DNA of 63,713 nt from an uncultured Clostridiaceae bacterium (GCA_947647275.1 CANSJQ010000008.1:1-63713), one strand, 5' to 3'. Positions 1 through 7,903 are shown, counted from the first letter of the stretch. A program made the numbers and translations. The notes: a model not told the origin generated them from the letters alone.

Positions 1-55
1 TTAAAATCCTGCGGTTGAATAAACCGTGCCGGTTCGATTCCGGCCATCTGCACCA
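1..55 (+). tRNA. tRNA-Leu, 3' part (attL copy)
   Basis: The window opens in the anticodon loop. A long variable arm (CGGTT/AACCG), a T arm (GCCGG/CCGGC around TTCGATT) and an acceptor strand ending in CCA follow. The long variable arm and the TTAAAA loop remnant point to a leucine tRNA with a UAA anticodon. The 5' half lies outside the window, so completeness is inferred. This copy is expected to be the functional one reconstituted by integration. Confidence 0.8.
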
Positions 56-59
56 TTAG

Positions 60-98
60 AACCTCAAGTGTTTCGTAAGATTAAGCTTGAGGTTTTAA
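60..98 (+). terminator. hairpin terminator after tRNA-Leu
   Basis: AACCTCAAG at 60-68 pairs with CTTGAGGTT at 86-94, followed by a T-rich stretch. It sits directly behind the tRNA on the element side of attL. Confidence 0.55.
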
Positions 99-114
99 TT
101 TTAAAAAATTTTGT

Positions 115-138
115 AGTTCTACAAAAAGTTCTACAAAA
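115..138. repeat. tandem 12-mers, candidate integrase arm sites (left)
   Basis: AGTTCTACAAAA occurs twice head to tail at 115-126 and 127-138. The same unit recurs in the same orientation near the right end at 6639-6661. Paired short repeats just inside both ends are typical arm-binding sites for the N-terminal domain of Tn916-type tyrosine recombinases. The assignment is inferred from position. Confidence 0.55.
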
Positions 139-231
139 TTCACAACATTTTATTTTATAAAATCTTTATTTAGTGGCTTAAATAAGGATTTTTTAATTTC
201 TAAATTTTCTAACATTTCTAACAATTTTTAT

Positions 232-1464
232 TTATAACTCCATTTCTTCATCTTCTTCGTCATCATCTTGACTAGGTTCAGTAAAATTTAGGCTGTTACC
301 TATTACTAAAGCAGAATTTTGTTTTGACTCTGTATCCACATGAGTATATATATTTGCTGTAGTATTATAACTAGAATGACCTAACCATATTTGAATATCT
401 TTCATACTTACTTTATTAGATAGTAATAAACTAGCACACGAGTGTCTTAAATCATGAAATCTAATAGGCTTTAAGTTATTAGCTTTTAGTATTTGATTAA
501 ATTTATGTGAAACATAGTCAGGTTTTAGTATAGAGCCATCGGTATTTACACAAACATAACCATTTTCGTTTAAGTATGATTTTTTAAATACTTTCTTATT
601 GTATTCTTGATTTTCTTTTTCTTCTAAAAGTATTTCTTCTATTTCTGGTATTAAAGGCAATGTCCTATAACTGGATTGATTTTTCGTTTTATCTTCTGCA
701 ACAATTTGCAATTTACCATCTACTTTTGTTTGTGAAATGGTATGTCTAATTATAATTGTTTTATTATCAAAATCAACGGCATCCCATTTAATACCAAGTG
801 CTTCACTTCGCCTAAGTCCGTAATATAAAGCTAAAAGAACCGGCAATTTAATTGGTGTATCTTTTATTGCAACTAATAATTCATTCAATTGTGCTTTATT
901 ATAATAGGTGGCTATGTATTGCTCTTTTTTAGGCTTGTCTATTTTGTCTGCTGGATTGGTTAGTATCAATTCACATTTTACTGCATATTGCAGGGCTTTT
1001 CTAATATTGGCATGATAGCGAAGAATCGTATTGCCTTTCAAACCTAAATTATATAATTCTGTATAAAAATCTTGAATATGATAGGGTTTTAAATCTTTTA
1101 ATGAAACATCTAACTTCTTAAAGTAATTATATACTTTACCTTTTACAATTCTTTCATAACCTGCATAAGTTGTTTTTACGACTCTAGGTTTTATAATATC
1201 TAGCCAATTTATCATAAAATCACAAAATTTTATATTAGCTTTATTATTTATATCTAACCCAGAAATAGTTGGTTTTTCATTTAGAGTTTTTTCATATTCA
1301 TGTCTTATTTCTTCAACTTTTCTTTCTGCAAGTTTCTTATTGTTCTTTACTTTTAATTTAGTGGAAATCCACTTTCGCTGTATATTATTAAATTCATCTT
1401 TATAATATAAAACAGCATAATAAATATTTTTCTTTTGCTGTAATGTAGCTGTTACTGTTATCAT
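232..1464 (-). CDS. int: tyrosine recombinase integrase of the IME
   Basis: A 410-residue tyrosine recombinase of the phage/Tn916 integrase class that would catalyse integration and excision at the tRNA-Leu site. The N-terminal arm-binding and core-binding regions occupy about residues 1-180. The catalytic residues are visible: Arg218 in GLRRSE, His337 and Arg340 in HDLRH, His363 in LGH and the nucleophile Tyr373. The C-terminus is very acidic. The start has a strong AAGGAGG site. It is transcribed toward attL, last in a leftward group with the excisionase-like gene and a DNA-binding protein. Confidence 0.93.
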   Translation of the reverse strand: MITVTATLQQKKNIYYAVLYYKDEFNNIQRKWISTKLKVKNNKKLAERKVEEIRHEYEKTLNEKPTISGLDINNKANIKFCDFMINWLDIIKPRVVKTTYAGYERIVKGKVYNYFKKLDVSLKDLKPYHIQDFYTELYNLGLKGNTILRYHANIRKALQYAVKCELILTNPADKIDKPKKEQYIATYYNKAQLNELLVAIKDTPIKLPVLLALYYGLRRSEALGIKWDAVDFDNKTIIIRHTISQTKVDGKLQIVAEDKTKNQSSYRTLPLIPEIEEILLEEKENQEYNKKVFKKSYLNENGYVCVNTDGSILKPDYVSHKFNQILKANNLKPIRFHDLRHSCASLLLSNKVSMKDIQIWLGHSSYNTTANIYTHVDTESKQNSALVIGNSLNFTEPSQDDDEEDEEMEL

Positions 1465-1502
1465 AAAATGACCTCCTTATTCTCGTGTAAATGTATTTAT
1501 TT

Positions 1503-1709
1503 TCAATTTTGACTTATTATGTATGAAATTATATTAGCTTTTGGAATTTTATATTGTCTGCCTATTTTCATAGCTTTAATTTTGTTTTCTTTAATAAGTC
1601 TATAGGCTAATGTTAAACTAATTCCACCTAACATATTTCTCATTTGTTTAATGTTTATAATATCTGGGTAATTTGTAAACATGATAGAATATTGTTCTTT
1701 TACATCCAT
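1503..1709 (-). CDS. excisionase-like small DNA-binding protein
   Basis: A 68-residue protein with a predicted winged-helix/MerR-like fold of the excisionase DNA-binding type. The stretch IKQMRNMLGGISLTLAYRLI, followed by a basic IKAMKIGRQYKIPK segment, is the helix-turn-wing signature. Its position immediately upstream of the integrase, on the same strand and 38 bp away, fits a recombination directionality factor. An AAGGAGG site lies about 11 bases before the start. Function is inferred from size, motif and position. Confidence 0.75.
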   Translation of the reverse strand: MDVKEQYSIMFTNYPDIINIKQMRNMLGGISLTLAYRLIKENKIKAMKIGRQYKIPKANIISYIISQN

Positions 1710-1730
1710 TTGAATTGTACCTCCTTTTTG

Positions 1731-2138
1731 TTAATAGACTGCTTTTGGAACATCTATTGAAACCGTTAATTTTCTGTCTATTTCAAATCTTTTCTTTTTA
1801 GCATTATACTTGTAAGCACTAGAATTAAACTTTCTAAAGCTACGATCTGAAATGTCAAAATAATAAGATAGTTCTTCAGCATCTTGTTTCAGTTGGGCTT
1901 TAAGAGTTTCATAACTATCTTTGTTTGATTTTTGCTTTAATTTCATGTATTCAATGGTTCGTTCTTTATGTTTTATTTCATTTTGTTGTTTCCTTTGACT
2001 TTTTTCTTCATGATACCTAGAATCTTTTTTTATTATTTTTGATACATAGGCATTACTGACATTTAATTCTAAAGCAATATCAACAGGTTTTAAATGTTCA
2101 TTATAAAATAAATCAATGATTTTCTCTTTATTTGACAT
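1731..2138 (-). CDS. helix-turn-helix protein of the IME
   Basis: A 135-residue basic protein. Residues 4-40 form a helix-turn-helix of the resolvase/sigma region 4 kind (FYNEHLKPVDIALELNVSN, then YVSKIIKK). The remainder is lysine-rich, predicted to be helical, with no recognised catalytic motif. It precedes the excisionase-like gene by 21 bp and is probably in one leftward transcript with int. A GGGAGGTG ribosome site precedes the ATG. A regulatory or mobilization-accessory role is likely, but the exact function is unknown. Confidence 0.6.
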   Translation of the reverse strand: MSNKEKIIDLFYNEHLKPVDIALELNVSNAYVSKIIKKDSRYHEEKSQRKQQNEIKHKERTIEYMKLKQKSNKDSYETLKAQLKQDAEELSYYFDISDRSFRKFNSSAYKYNAKKKRFEIDRKLTVSIDVPKAVY

Positions 2139-2436
2139 TGAAAAAGCACCTCCCTATAACTGGTTAAATTTTTGCTAATAAATTTTAAGTATAGTAATCT
2201 AAATGAATACTTATAGCTAAATACTCATTTTTGAATTTATTTGTTAAAGGAATTATATTATCATAATTAGTAATAATCAATTCCCTTTTTTTTCCCTTTT
2301 TTCTAAAAACTTAAAAATACTTAAAATAAATTATGAATAGATTGTAACAAGTGATGTTAAAAATTTCAATGAACAAATTTTGAAAGGATTTTGAAAAAAT
2401 GAGTGCAAGAAAATTGTAAAAAGATTATAAATTTCA

Positions 2437-2465
2437 TTGTTTTTTATAGAATAATTAGATATAAT
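2437..2465 (+). promoter_or_regulatory. sigma-A-type promoter for the 43-residue ORF
   Basis: TTGTTT at 2437-2442 and a consensus TATAAT at 2460-2465 are separated by 17 bp and point at the small ORF starting at 2512. The rest of 2139-2436 is AT-rich with no gene that can be supported. It probably contains the leftward promoter for the int group. Confidence 0.6.
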
Positions 2466-2511
2466 AACAGCATCCTTTTCAAAGGAAATCTTTGCGAAAG
2501 GAGGAACAAAA

Positions 2512-2643
2512 ATGAATAATGCTGAATTAGTATGGCGTTTGGTGGAATTACTACTACAAAAAGAAAAAGACTTAAATCAAGTAGCTCTTGACCAAGCCAA
2601 ACAAAACAACAAACCAAATGACCACAGACAAAATGAGGTTTAG
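2512..2643 (+). CDS. 43-residue ORF of unknown function
   Basis: A short ORF starting MNNAELVWRLVELLLQKEKD with a near-perfect AAAGGAGG ribosome site, its own promoter at 2437-2465 and a terminator behind it. It encodes an amphipathic Leu/Glu/Lys-rich N-terminal helix and a polar Asn/Gln-rich tail. No family is recognised. The complete expression signals argue that it is a real small gene of the element. Confidence 0.6.
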   Translation: MNNAELVWRLVELLLQKEKDLNQVALDQAKQNNKPNDHRQNEV

Positions 2644-2706
2644 CTAACCGAAAAGGGATGATGTAGCACTGTCGCTTCGCTGCATTGTCCTTTTTTTATG
2701 AAAATG

Positions 2707-2741
2707 AAAAAAACTAAATGCTGTCGCACATTTAGTTTTTC
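2707..2741. terminator. bidirectional terminator
   Basis: A 12-bp perfect stem (AAAAACTAAATG with CATTTAGTTTTT) around ctgtcgca is flanked by A and T runs on both sides. It would end the 43-residue ORF transcript rightward and the repressor transcript at 2862-3098 leftward. A second, weaker hairpin with a T run lies at about 2652-2697. Confidence 0.75.
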
Positions 2742-2861
2742 TCGAACATCTATGAATAATGCTTTTTTGTATTTAACTTAAGTTAAATATAGTATACTAC
2801 AATATTTAGTATATGTCAAACGATTTTTTAAAATTCATTTTTGAGCAAAATTTATAAAATT

Positions 2862-3098
2862 TTAATCTTCTTCTACATCTTTAAATAATTTATCAGTAAA
2901 AAATTCATTTAATTCAATTCCAAATCCCTCACATATATGTAATAAAGTAACAAGTTTTGGACTTTGACTTTTTCCATTTATAAAACTACTTAGTGTAGAA
3001 TATGATATTCCAGATTCTAAAGATAACCTATGTAAAGTTATATTTCTTTCATCTGCTAAATTTATAATTCTTCTTCTAACAGCTTCTGAAAGTTGCAT
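2862..3098 (-). CDS. Xre/Cro-type repressor
   Basis: A 78-residue protein that is almost entirely one Cro/CI helix-turn-helix domain. The recognition region reads ITLHRLSLESGISYSTLSSF at about residues 20-39. The tail is acidic. It is divergent from the gene at 3242 across a 143-bp intergenic region with CGATAT-type half sites. It is therefore a good candidate for a repressor of its own promoter and of the rightward gene. Confidence 0.8.
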   Translation of the reverse strand: MQLSEAVRRRIINLADERNITLHRLSLESGISYSTLSSFINGKSQSPKLVTLLHICEGFGIELNEFFTDKLFKDVEED

Positions 3099-3140
3099 AA
3101 AATCCCTCTTTTCTTAACTATAAAATGAGTATAACAAAAC

Positions 3141-3224
3141 TAACGAAATAACGCTGACGAAAAATCGCTAAAATGCTATTGCAATATCTCTTTATTAGCG
3201 ATATAATATAAACGAAATATCGTT
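3141..3224. promoter_or_regulatory. divergent control region with candidate Xre operators
   Basis: A rightward promoter with TTGCAA at 3179-3184 and TATAAT at 3202-3207, 17 bp apart, leads to the gene at 3242. The palindrome AACGA-AATA-TCGTT straddles the start region at 3211-3224. Related half sites AACGAAATAACGCT (about 3142) and TAGCGATAT (about 3196) flank the -10 box. The arrangement suggests repression by one or both Xre proteins of the element. Confidence 0.55.
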
Positions 3225-3241
3225 AATAAGGAGGTGGCAAC

Positions 3242-3577
3242 ATGATAAAAATAAAGGACATAGAAAAATATATAGATGATCCACTATTAGATAGTATATT
3301 TAGAGAGAGGGAAGAAGAACTATATATTGAATGTAAAAATGAAGATGAAGATATAATTGAGATAAAACAAAACTATGATATAGACTGCGAAAAGCTAATA
3401 AATAAAATTAAAAATCTTCCACCACATTTTAACAATACAAGAGAAGAAATTATTAAATCATTAGATAAATATGTAATGAGAGAAAATTTAATTATGGCTC
3501 ATGATAATGAGAAATTTTATAAGGCTGGTTTCTGTGATGGAATTAGAATCATACTAGAAAATCTAAAAAATAAATAA
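3242..3577 (+). CDS. acidic protein of unknown function
   Basis: A 111-residue, strongly acidic, predicted helical protein with no recognised motif. The start has a good AAGGAGG site. It is divergent from an Xre repressor and convergent with a second Xre gene, so it is probably the regulated partner in a small control module of the element. Small acidic proteins beside Xre genes can be antirepressors or toxin/antitoxin parts, but nothing in this sequence decides between these. Confidence 0.55.
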   Translation: MIKIKDIEKYIDDPLLDSIFREREEELYIECKNEDEDIIEIKQNYDIDCEKLINKIKNLPPHFNNTREEIIKSLDKYVMRENLIMAHDNEKFYKAGFCDGIRIILENLKNK

Positions 3578-3604
3578 CAGCAAACAATATTTACTGCTAT
3601 TTAT
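3573..3604. terminator. weak shared terminator between convergent genes
   Basis: AATAACAGCA and TACTGCTATT form an imperfect stem between the convergent genes ending at 3577 and 3597. Confidence 0.35.
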
Positions 3605-3845
3605 CTAATTTTTTATTAAATACATCAGCTGAAACTTTGAATACTTTAGCAAATGCAAACAATTCAAAGTCTTGAACTAATCTGTTGTCATTTTCTATTT
3701 TTGAAATTTCTTTAGATGTTAGTTCAATACCAAGTAATTGTAATTTTTCTGCTAAATCTTGTTGAGATAAATTGGCTTTTAATCTTAATTCTTTTAAAAC
3801 AGAGCCTGATATATTTCTAAACTCATTGTATTTGTTAATTTTCAT
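3597..3845 (-). CDS. Xre/Cro-type regulator
   Basis: An 82-residue single-domain helix-turn-helix regulator. The recognition part (LRLKANLSQQDLAEKLQLLG, then LTSKEISKIEND) spans about residues 19-53 and is the classic Cro/CI pattern. It is divergent from the gene at 4020 across 174 bp and likely controls that gene and itself. It differs clearly from the other Xre protein of the element. Confidence 0.8.
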   Translation of the reverse strand: MKINKYNEFRNISGSVLKELRLKANLSQQDLAEKLQLLGIELTSKEISKIENDNRLVQDFELFAFAKVFKVSADVFNKKLDK

Positions 3846-4019
3846 ATTCTCACCTTATTCGCTTTATTATAGATATTATTGTACTATTATTTTTTTATAT
3901 ACTTATCTCTAATAAAGCGACAAAGATTCAAAAAATTGATTTATGTAAATAATTATGTTATAATTAAAGTACATTCAATGTTGAAGAATGAACAAATTTC
4001 TTTATAGGAGGAAAACAAT

Positions 4020-4484
4020 ATGGCAATTTCAGCAAGAGAGATAGTTTATTCAGTAAAGGGTATGTCTGGCAGACCAGAGTTCTACTCAGGTCGGGGGGCT
4101 ACAATGAGCGATTTAGATGGAGATAGGCTTTATGCTATTTACCAGAAAATTGCACAAGAACTTGGTACGAGGCAGGCTGATGCTTTCGTTACTATGGTCG
4201 AAAAGCTCAAAACATTATCAGCAACTAATTTTCTCAATGCACTCTATGCTCTGGAACGCAATGACTGGAATTTAACAGACGTTAATGAAAGCAACATTGA
4301 TGTAGGTCCTGATGGAGCAGGCAGAGGAATGGTTGCTCTTGCGACTGTTGCAGAAAGTTTATTTTACTGTGGTAGAGATGATACTGAATATATCAGATCA
4401 TCATTTCTTAAAAAAATAGGCTTTGAGAAAGGTCCGAGAGAACGCGAGAGAGAATATTGCTATGACGATGACTATGAGCGGTAG
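4020..4484 (+). CDS. unknown cargo protein with atypical base composition
   Basis: A 154-residue soluble protein with no recognised family. It ends in a highly charged tail of Arg/Glu repeats and Tyr/Asp. Codon use is much richer in G and C than the rest of the element, and it contains an in-frame CGG codon (4092-4094) read as arginine. It has a TAGGAGG ribosome site and its own terminator. It lies between a divergent Xre regulator and the relaxase gene, which is where such elements carry cargo or anti-host functions. Function is unknown. Confidence 0.6.
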   Translation: MAISAREIVYSVKGMSGRPEFYSGRGATMSDLDGDRLYAIYQKIAQELGTRQADAFVTMVEKLKTLSATNFLNALYALERNDWNLTDVNESNIDVGPDGAGRGMVALATVAESLFYCGRDDTEYIRSSFLKKIGFEKGPREREREYCYDDDYER

Positions 4485-4491
4485 GCACACA

Positions 4492-4519
4492 GAGGGGAAC
4501 TTTAAACGGTTTCCCTCGT
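4492..4519. terminator. hairpin terminator between convergent genes
   Basis: GAGGG-AAC and GGTT-CCCTC form a stem followed by a short T stretch, between the cargo gene and the convergent relaxase gene. Confidence 0.5.
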
Positions 4520-4522
4520 TTG

Positions 4523-5674
4523 CTATAACTCATATTCTTCTTGCTGTTCTTCATATTCAATTTGTTTATCTGGATTCATAAAAGTATTAGTTTCTTGTTG
4601 AAAATCTCTTATAAGAGCATTTTCTTCACTAACAGTAAACTTTTTGCAAACCCAACTTATAAATTTTTTGATAGTTTTTTCAAATGTATTTATAATTTTA
4701 TTCAAATAGATATTTTCACTTAATAATTCATCATATTTTTTATTCAAGTTTCTTTTTAATTCAAGTTCTTTATTATGAAAATCTTTTTCTAGTATACTAC
4801 ATTTATTTTCAAGATTTACTTTCTCTTGTAGAATTGTTTGTCTTTCATTTTCTAATTTTTCAGCTTTATCAATAACATTTATTTGTTTTTCTAGTTCTTG
4901 ATGTAATTTCTTATTGTCAGAGTATAGCATATCAATAATTTTGTCTTTTGGCTCTATAATTTCTTTTTGTATTCTTTCATCTCTTTTTACAGTAAGCTTT
5001 CCAAAATCTTTAATGTTAGGAACATTAGGTAGTTCTATTTTTATATCTTTTAGTGTTTGTTTAGATTTTTCATAATTAGTAATTTCTTTGTAATCTTTTA
5101 CAGATAAATGTTCTCTTGATGATGATTTTCCTCTTTCTAAATCAAAACCATTTTCAGTTATATAAGAATAAAAGGCATTTTGTAATTGGATGTAGCTATC
5201 TTTAGCTTTCCAAAATTCACTACAAGCAATTTTATCTATGGCATTTCCTTTTTTATCTGTAGTATGAACAACTGGAATAAAAGCTAAATGTAAATGAGGA
5301 GTTTCTTCATCTAAGTGTACTTTAGCAGACAAAATATATTGTTCGCCTAAGTTTTTATATTCACAAACAAATTTGTATGCAGTTTCAAAATACCTTTTTG
5401 TTTCTTTTTCTCCAATAGATTCAAAAAATTCCTTATCAGATGTAATTATATATTCACATACTATAATTTGTCCTTTTAAATTATATTTTTCTCTTATCTT
5501 ATCAAATTCTTTTTCATAACTGTATGTAGGTTCTTTAATTGAATAATTAAGGTGTGATTTTGATTTATCTATATTTTTATTAGAATAATTTTTATTTCTT
5601 CTTTCATTATGACGATATATTCCCTTTAAATTTTCTCTTTTATATTTTTCATTTCTTATAATTGCATAACTCAT
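4523..5674 (-). CDS. mobV: MobV-family relaxase (Pre/Mob)
   Basis: A 383-residue mobilization relaxase that would nick and bind the transfer strand at oriT. Diagnostic motifs are the N-terminal RHNERRNKNYSN (about 21-32) and the metal-binding HLDEETPHLH at 120-129, the HxDExxPHxH motif III of the Pre/MobV family (pMV158 MobM type). The C-terminal third (about 230-345) is a long coiled coil followed by an acidic tail. An AAGGAGG site precedes the ATG. The region upstream of the gene, where MobV origins of transfer normally lie, is packed with inverted repeats. Confidence 0.92.
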   Translation of the reverse strand: MSYAIIRNEKYKRENLKGIYRHNERRNKNYSNKNIDKSKSHLNYSIKEPTYSYEKEFDKIREKYNLKGQIIVCEYIITSDKEFFESIGEKETKRYFETAYKFVCEYKNLGEQYILSAKVHLDEETPHLHLAFIPVVHTTDKKGNAIDKIACSEFWKAKDSYIQLQNAFYSYITENGFDLERGKSSSREHLSVKDYKEITNYEKSKQTLKDIKIELPNVPNIKDFGKLTVKRDERIQKEIIEPKDKIIDMLYSDNKKLHQELEKQINVIDKAEKLENERQTILQEKVNLENKCSILEKDFHNKELELKRNLNKKYDELLSENIYLNKIINTFEKTIKKFISWVCKKFTVSEENALIRDFQQETNTFMNPDKQIEYEEQQEEYEL

Positions 5675-5735
5675 ATATTAAGACCTCCTTGTTTAACTTT
5701 ATAAGAAAACACGAAATACGATTGTGTACTTTTAG

Positions 5736-5800
5736 CTATTTTGTGATTAGTGTTGTAACACACTACAACACTTTTTTTCGCTGTTAGCAAAAAGTGTCAG
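5736..5800. other. candidate origin of transfer
   Basis: The inverted repeat AGTGTTGTA / TACAACACT (5749-5757 and 5764-5772) overlaps a second one, ACACTTTTT / AAAAAGTGT (5768-5776 and 5789-5797). They can form mutually exclusive hairpins 75 bp upstream of the relaxase start. MobV oriTs lie just upstream of mob and contain such alternative inverted repeats. No nick-site consensus was identified. Confidence 0.4.
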
Positions 5801-6595
5801 TGTGGCAGGGAAAAACTTTCCCTACAACCTTTGCATAAAAAATTCACTTAGTGTATTTTTTATGTTTTAAATAAATTGGCATTTTGCAATTTATTTAAAA
5901 AGAAGAGCCAAGAAAAACATTTTTCAAATTTTTTCTTGACTCTATGAAACCTAGCTCGGTTTCAAACTTCCACGCAGACTTACAAAAATTTTATATATTC
6001 ATATAAATTTTTTGTAAGTTCAGGCCAGGGAAATTGACATCCAATATCGGCTATCCGCCAACATTGGACATCAATTTCGCACAGAAATAACTGTACTACT
6101 CTGGGTTCTAGGTAGTTGTAATTTCATAAAAATAATTATTATATATTTTCTTCTTTTTATATAATTTCTTTTAAAATACTAGAAACCAGAGGGAGAGAGC
6201 ATGAGTGAATTAGGTGCAATAATCCCATAAGTGAAAAAGAATTATTACACCTAAGATTGCAGAAACCGTCAGTCGGTCGCTTTCGGTCATAGGTAGTCTA
6301 GTATGTAGTAAAACTACTGTAATTGCTAACATATTTCTATGCTATTGTTCATACTTGCCCAAACTTTTTACAATTACAAATTCATTTCAAGTTTTGCCTC
6401 CCAATACTCTTTTATTATTGTGAGTCTATGTTGTAAAATCTCACTTACGCATTTTGTATAAATAGACTGTTTATACTCATACGAATGGACTTTATAGCAT
6501 CGGCTCATTACACCAAACACTTTTTAAGAGGTGTTGCATTTCTCTTTTGCATCATAAAAAGACCCTATTAGCGAAAAACACTAATAGGATCTTTT
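5749..6595 (-). ncRNA. candidate large structured RNA or ssDNA element (hairpin train)
   Basis: This gene-free 847-bp stretch holds at least ten strong inverted repeats in succession. Arm pairs include 6557-6571/6581-6595, 6210-6223/6241-6254, 6099-6111/6179-6191, 6030-6045/6063-6078, 5978-5996/6001-6019, 5946-5951/5958-5963, 5904-5917/5930-5943, a perfect 14-bp stem 5865-5878/5887-5900, and 5834-5843/5855-5864. Five C/A mispairs across four stems all become G-U wobbles on the minus strand, which suggests that the minus strand is the folded molecule. Known large RNAs of mobile elements (GOLLD, ROOL) have similar size, but no homology is claimed. Confidence 0.5.
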
Positions 6596-6620
6596 AAACA
6601 TGTTTATATTTAGTTAATTT

Positions 6621-6648
6621 ATAATATTTATAAAATGGAGTTCTACAA
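6621..6648 (-). promoter_or_regulatory. possible leftward promoter for the hairpin-rich region
   Basis: On the minus strand TTGTAG (6648-6643) and TATTAT (6626-6621) are separated by 16 bp. Transcription would begin near 6610, just before the first long hairpin. The -35 box overlaps the tandem repeat that may bind integrase. Confidence 0.35.
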
Positions 6649-6661
6649 AAGTTCTACAAAA
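6639..6661. repeat. tandem 12-mers, candidate integrase arm sites (right)
   Basis: Two overlapping copies of AGTTCTACAAAA (6639-6650 and 6650-6661) match the pair near the left end of the element in sequence and orientation. Confidence 0.55.
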
Positions 6662-6813
6662 ATTTTTTTATTTTTGATAGTTGCTAAAAATTAAAAAAGA
6701 GTGTATAATCTAAATGAAATTGAAAGAAAGTTAGAAAATAAAGGTTTATTGATGTTTTATAAATGGTGTTAAATGATGATAAAGAATTTTAAGTAATAAT
6801 TAGTCAAATTCCC

Positions 6814-6868
6814 TTAAAATCCTGCGGTTGAATAAACCGTGCCGGTTCGATTCCGGCCATCTGCACCA
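6814..6868 (+). repeat. attR: 55-bp direct repeat of tRNA-Leu 3' half
   Basis: Identical over 55 bases to positions 1-55. The flanking sequence upstream (ATTCCC) cannot rebuild the anticodon stem, so this copy is a truncated tRNA and marks the right boundary of the element. Confidence 0.9.
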
Positions 6869-6907
6869 ACGACGTATCTGTTCGAACTAATAGAACAGAT
6901 GATAAAA

Positions 6908-6937
6908 ATATCATTCTGAAAAGGATGGTATTTTTTT
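6908..6937 (+). terminator. terminator downstream of attR
   Basis: ATATCATTC (6908-6916) pairs with GGATGGTAT (6923-6931) using G-U pairs on the plus strand, followed by a T run. It is probably the original chromosomal terminator of the tRNA-Leu, separated from it by the insertion. Confidence 0.55.
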
Positions 6938-7069
6938 GTTGCAAAAATGTCATCTCATTTTCAGTAAGTGTTAGGTAAGTAAAAGCTTATTGTCTCGCAG
7001 ATCTCCTCGAATTATAATGGTATGTCAAATGTATGGGGAAATTAAAAAAGTGAGTTAGTGTAAAATTAT

Positions 7070-7097
7070 TTGCAAAAAAATAAAATTATGCTAAAAT
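7070..7097 (+). promoter_or_regulatory. promoter for the 7163-8356 gene pair
   Basis: TTGCAA (7070-7075) and TAAAAT (7092-7097), 16 bp apart, lie 65 bp before the first gene of the pair. Confidence 0.45.
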
Positions 7098-7162
7098 ATT
7101 ATTAGAATGTTTTAAAAATATAAAAGTGAGTTTATAAGTTTATATATGATAGGAGTATATGA

Positions 7163-7903
7163 ATGAGAATATTTAGATTTATGAGTTTAGCTGAGTTTCT
7201 AAGTTTTTTGAATGGAAAACCAATACAAGGAAAATTTATTAAAGGGAAGGCTTGTTTTATAGAAGAAAGTATACCTTCACGTGAAAAAGAGTCTTCTATA
7301 CAACAATTAACAGATTTAAAATCTCTAAAATTTAAGAGCAAAGATTTTGATGGGCAAATGAGAGAATTAACTGAACTAATATCTCCTAATTTTATAAGTG
7401 GAGATTTTGAAGGAGAACTAAAAGAAATAGAATATTTAACATTAGCAGATTTTATGAGTAAAGTAAGAAATGGTGCAACGGCTGAAGTCCTTGTAGAATT
7501 TGAGACAACAAATACTTTTGAACAAGAGTGCGATAAGGTTATTATGGCTTACAGAAATTATTTAATAGAGGAAATTCAAGCAGATGGATATAGTCAAGAA
7601 ACCTTAACTTGTGTTTCTTATATGATTGACTTGGTTAATGGATTTCAGGAGGGAATTGGCATAAATGAAAATAAAAGAATTGAATTTCAAGGACTAGAAC
7701 ATGCTGTGGAAGTAATTTACGAACAACTAGATAAAGTAAGATGGCTGAAGATATTTGAACACTATAATCAAGTAGCAAATATTCCCCGAGTGGCAAAAGC
7801 AAAACAAGAAATTGTAAAATCAATTCAAGTTTTAAAACAAGAAAGATATAAGCAAAATGAGGGACAATCACAGGAAGCAAGTCAAAGTATAGAAGGTAGG
7901 TAG
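7163..7903 (+). CDS. unknown protein beginning MRIFRFMS
   Basis: A 246-residue soluble protein of unrecognised family. The start (MRIFRFMSLAEFLSFLNGK) resembles the opening of many clostridial proteins that begin with a short Arg-Phe/Tyr-Met-Ser motif, but I cannot attach an activity to it. The rest is acidic and helical. An AGGAG site lies 7 bases before the ATG. It is followed after 3 bases by the gene at 7907, so the two are almost certainly co-transcribed and translationally coupled. It lies just outside attR and may be an old accessory pair. Confidence 0.55.
   Translation: MRIFRFMSLAEFLSFLNGKPIQGKFIKGKACFIEESIPSREKESSIQQLTDLKSLKFKSKDFDGQMRELTELISPNFISGDFEGELKEIEYLTLADFMSKVRNGATAEVLVEFETTNTFEQECDKVIMAYRNYLIEEIQADGYSQETLTCVSYMIDLVNGFQEGIGINENKRIEFQGLEHAVEVIYEQLDKVRWLKIFEHYNQVANIPRVAKAKQEIVKSIQVLKQERYKQNEGQSQEASQSIEGR

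Larger units (their letters stand above)
1..6868. mobile_element. tRNA-Leu-integrated mobilizable element (IME) with MobV relaxase
   Basis: Identical 55-bp direct repeats at 1-55 and 6814-6868 bound this segment and correspond to the 3' half of a tRNA-Leu. Inside are a tyrosine integrase next to the left end, an excisionase-like protein, two Xre regulators, a MobV relaxase and no replication initiator or type IV secretion genes. That is the usual make-up of an integrative mobilizable element that borrows a conjugation machine from a helper. Tandem 12-mers occur near both ends and look like integrase arm sites. The left boundary coincides with the window edge, so the repeat could extend further upstream. 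Confidence 0.9.

Noticed and set aside
5749..6595. CRISPR array
   Set aside because: The hairpins differ from one another in sequence and there is no constant repeat with spacers.
6814..6868. Second functional tRNA-Leu
   Set aside because: The sequence upstream of the repeat cannot form the anticodon stem or the 5' half, so it is a truncated att copy.
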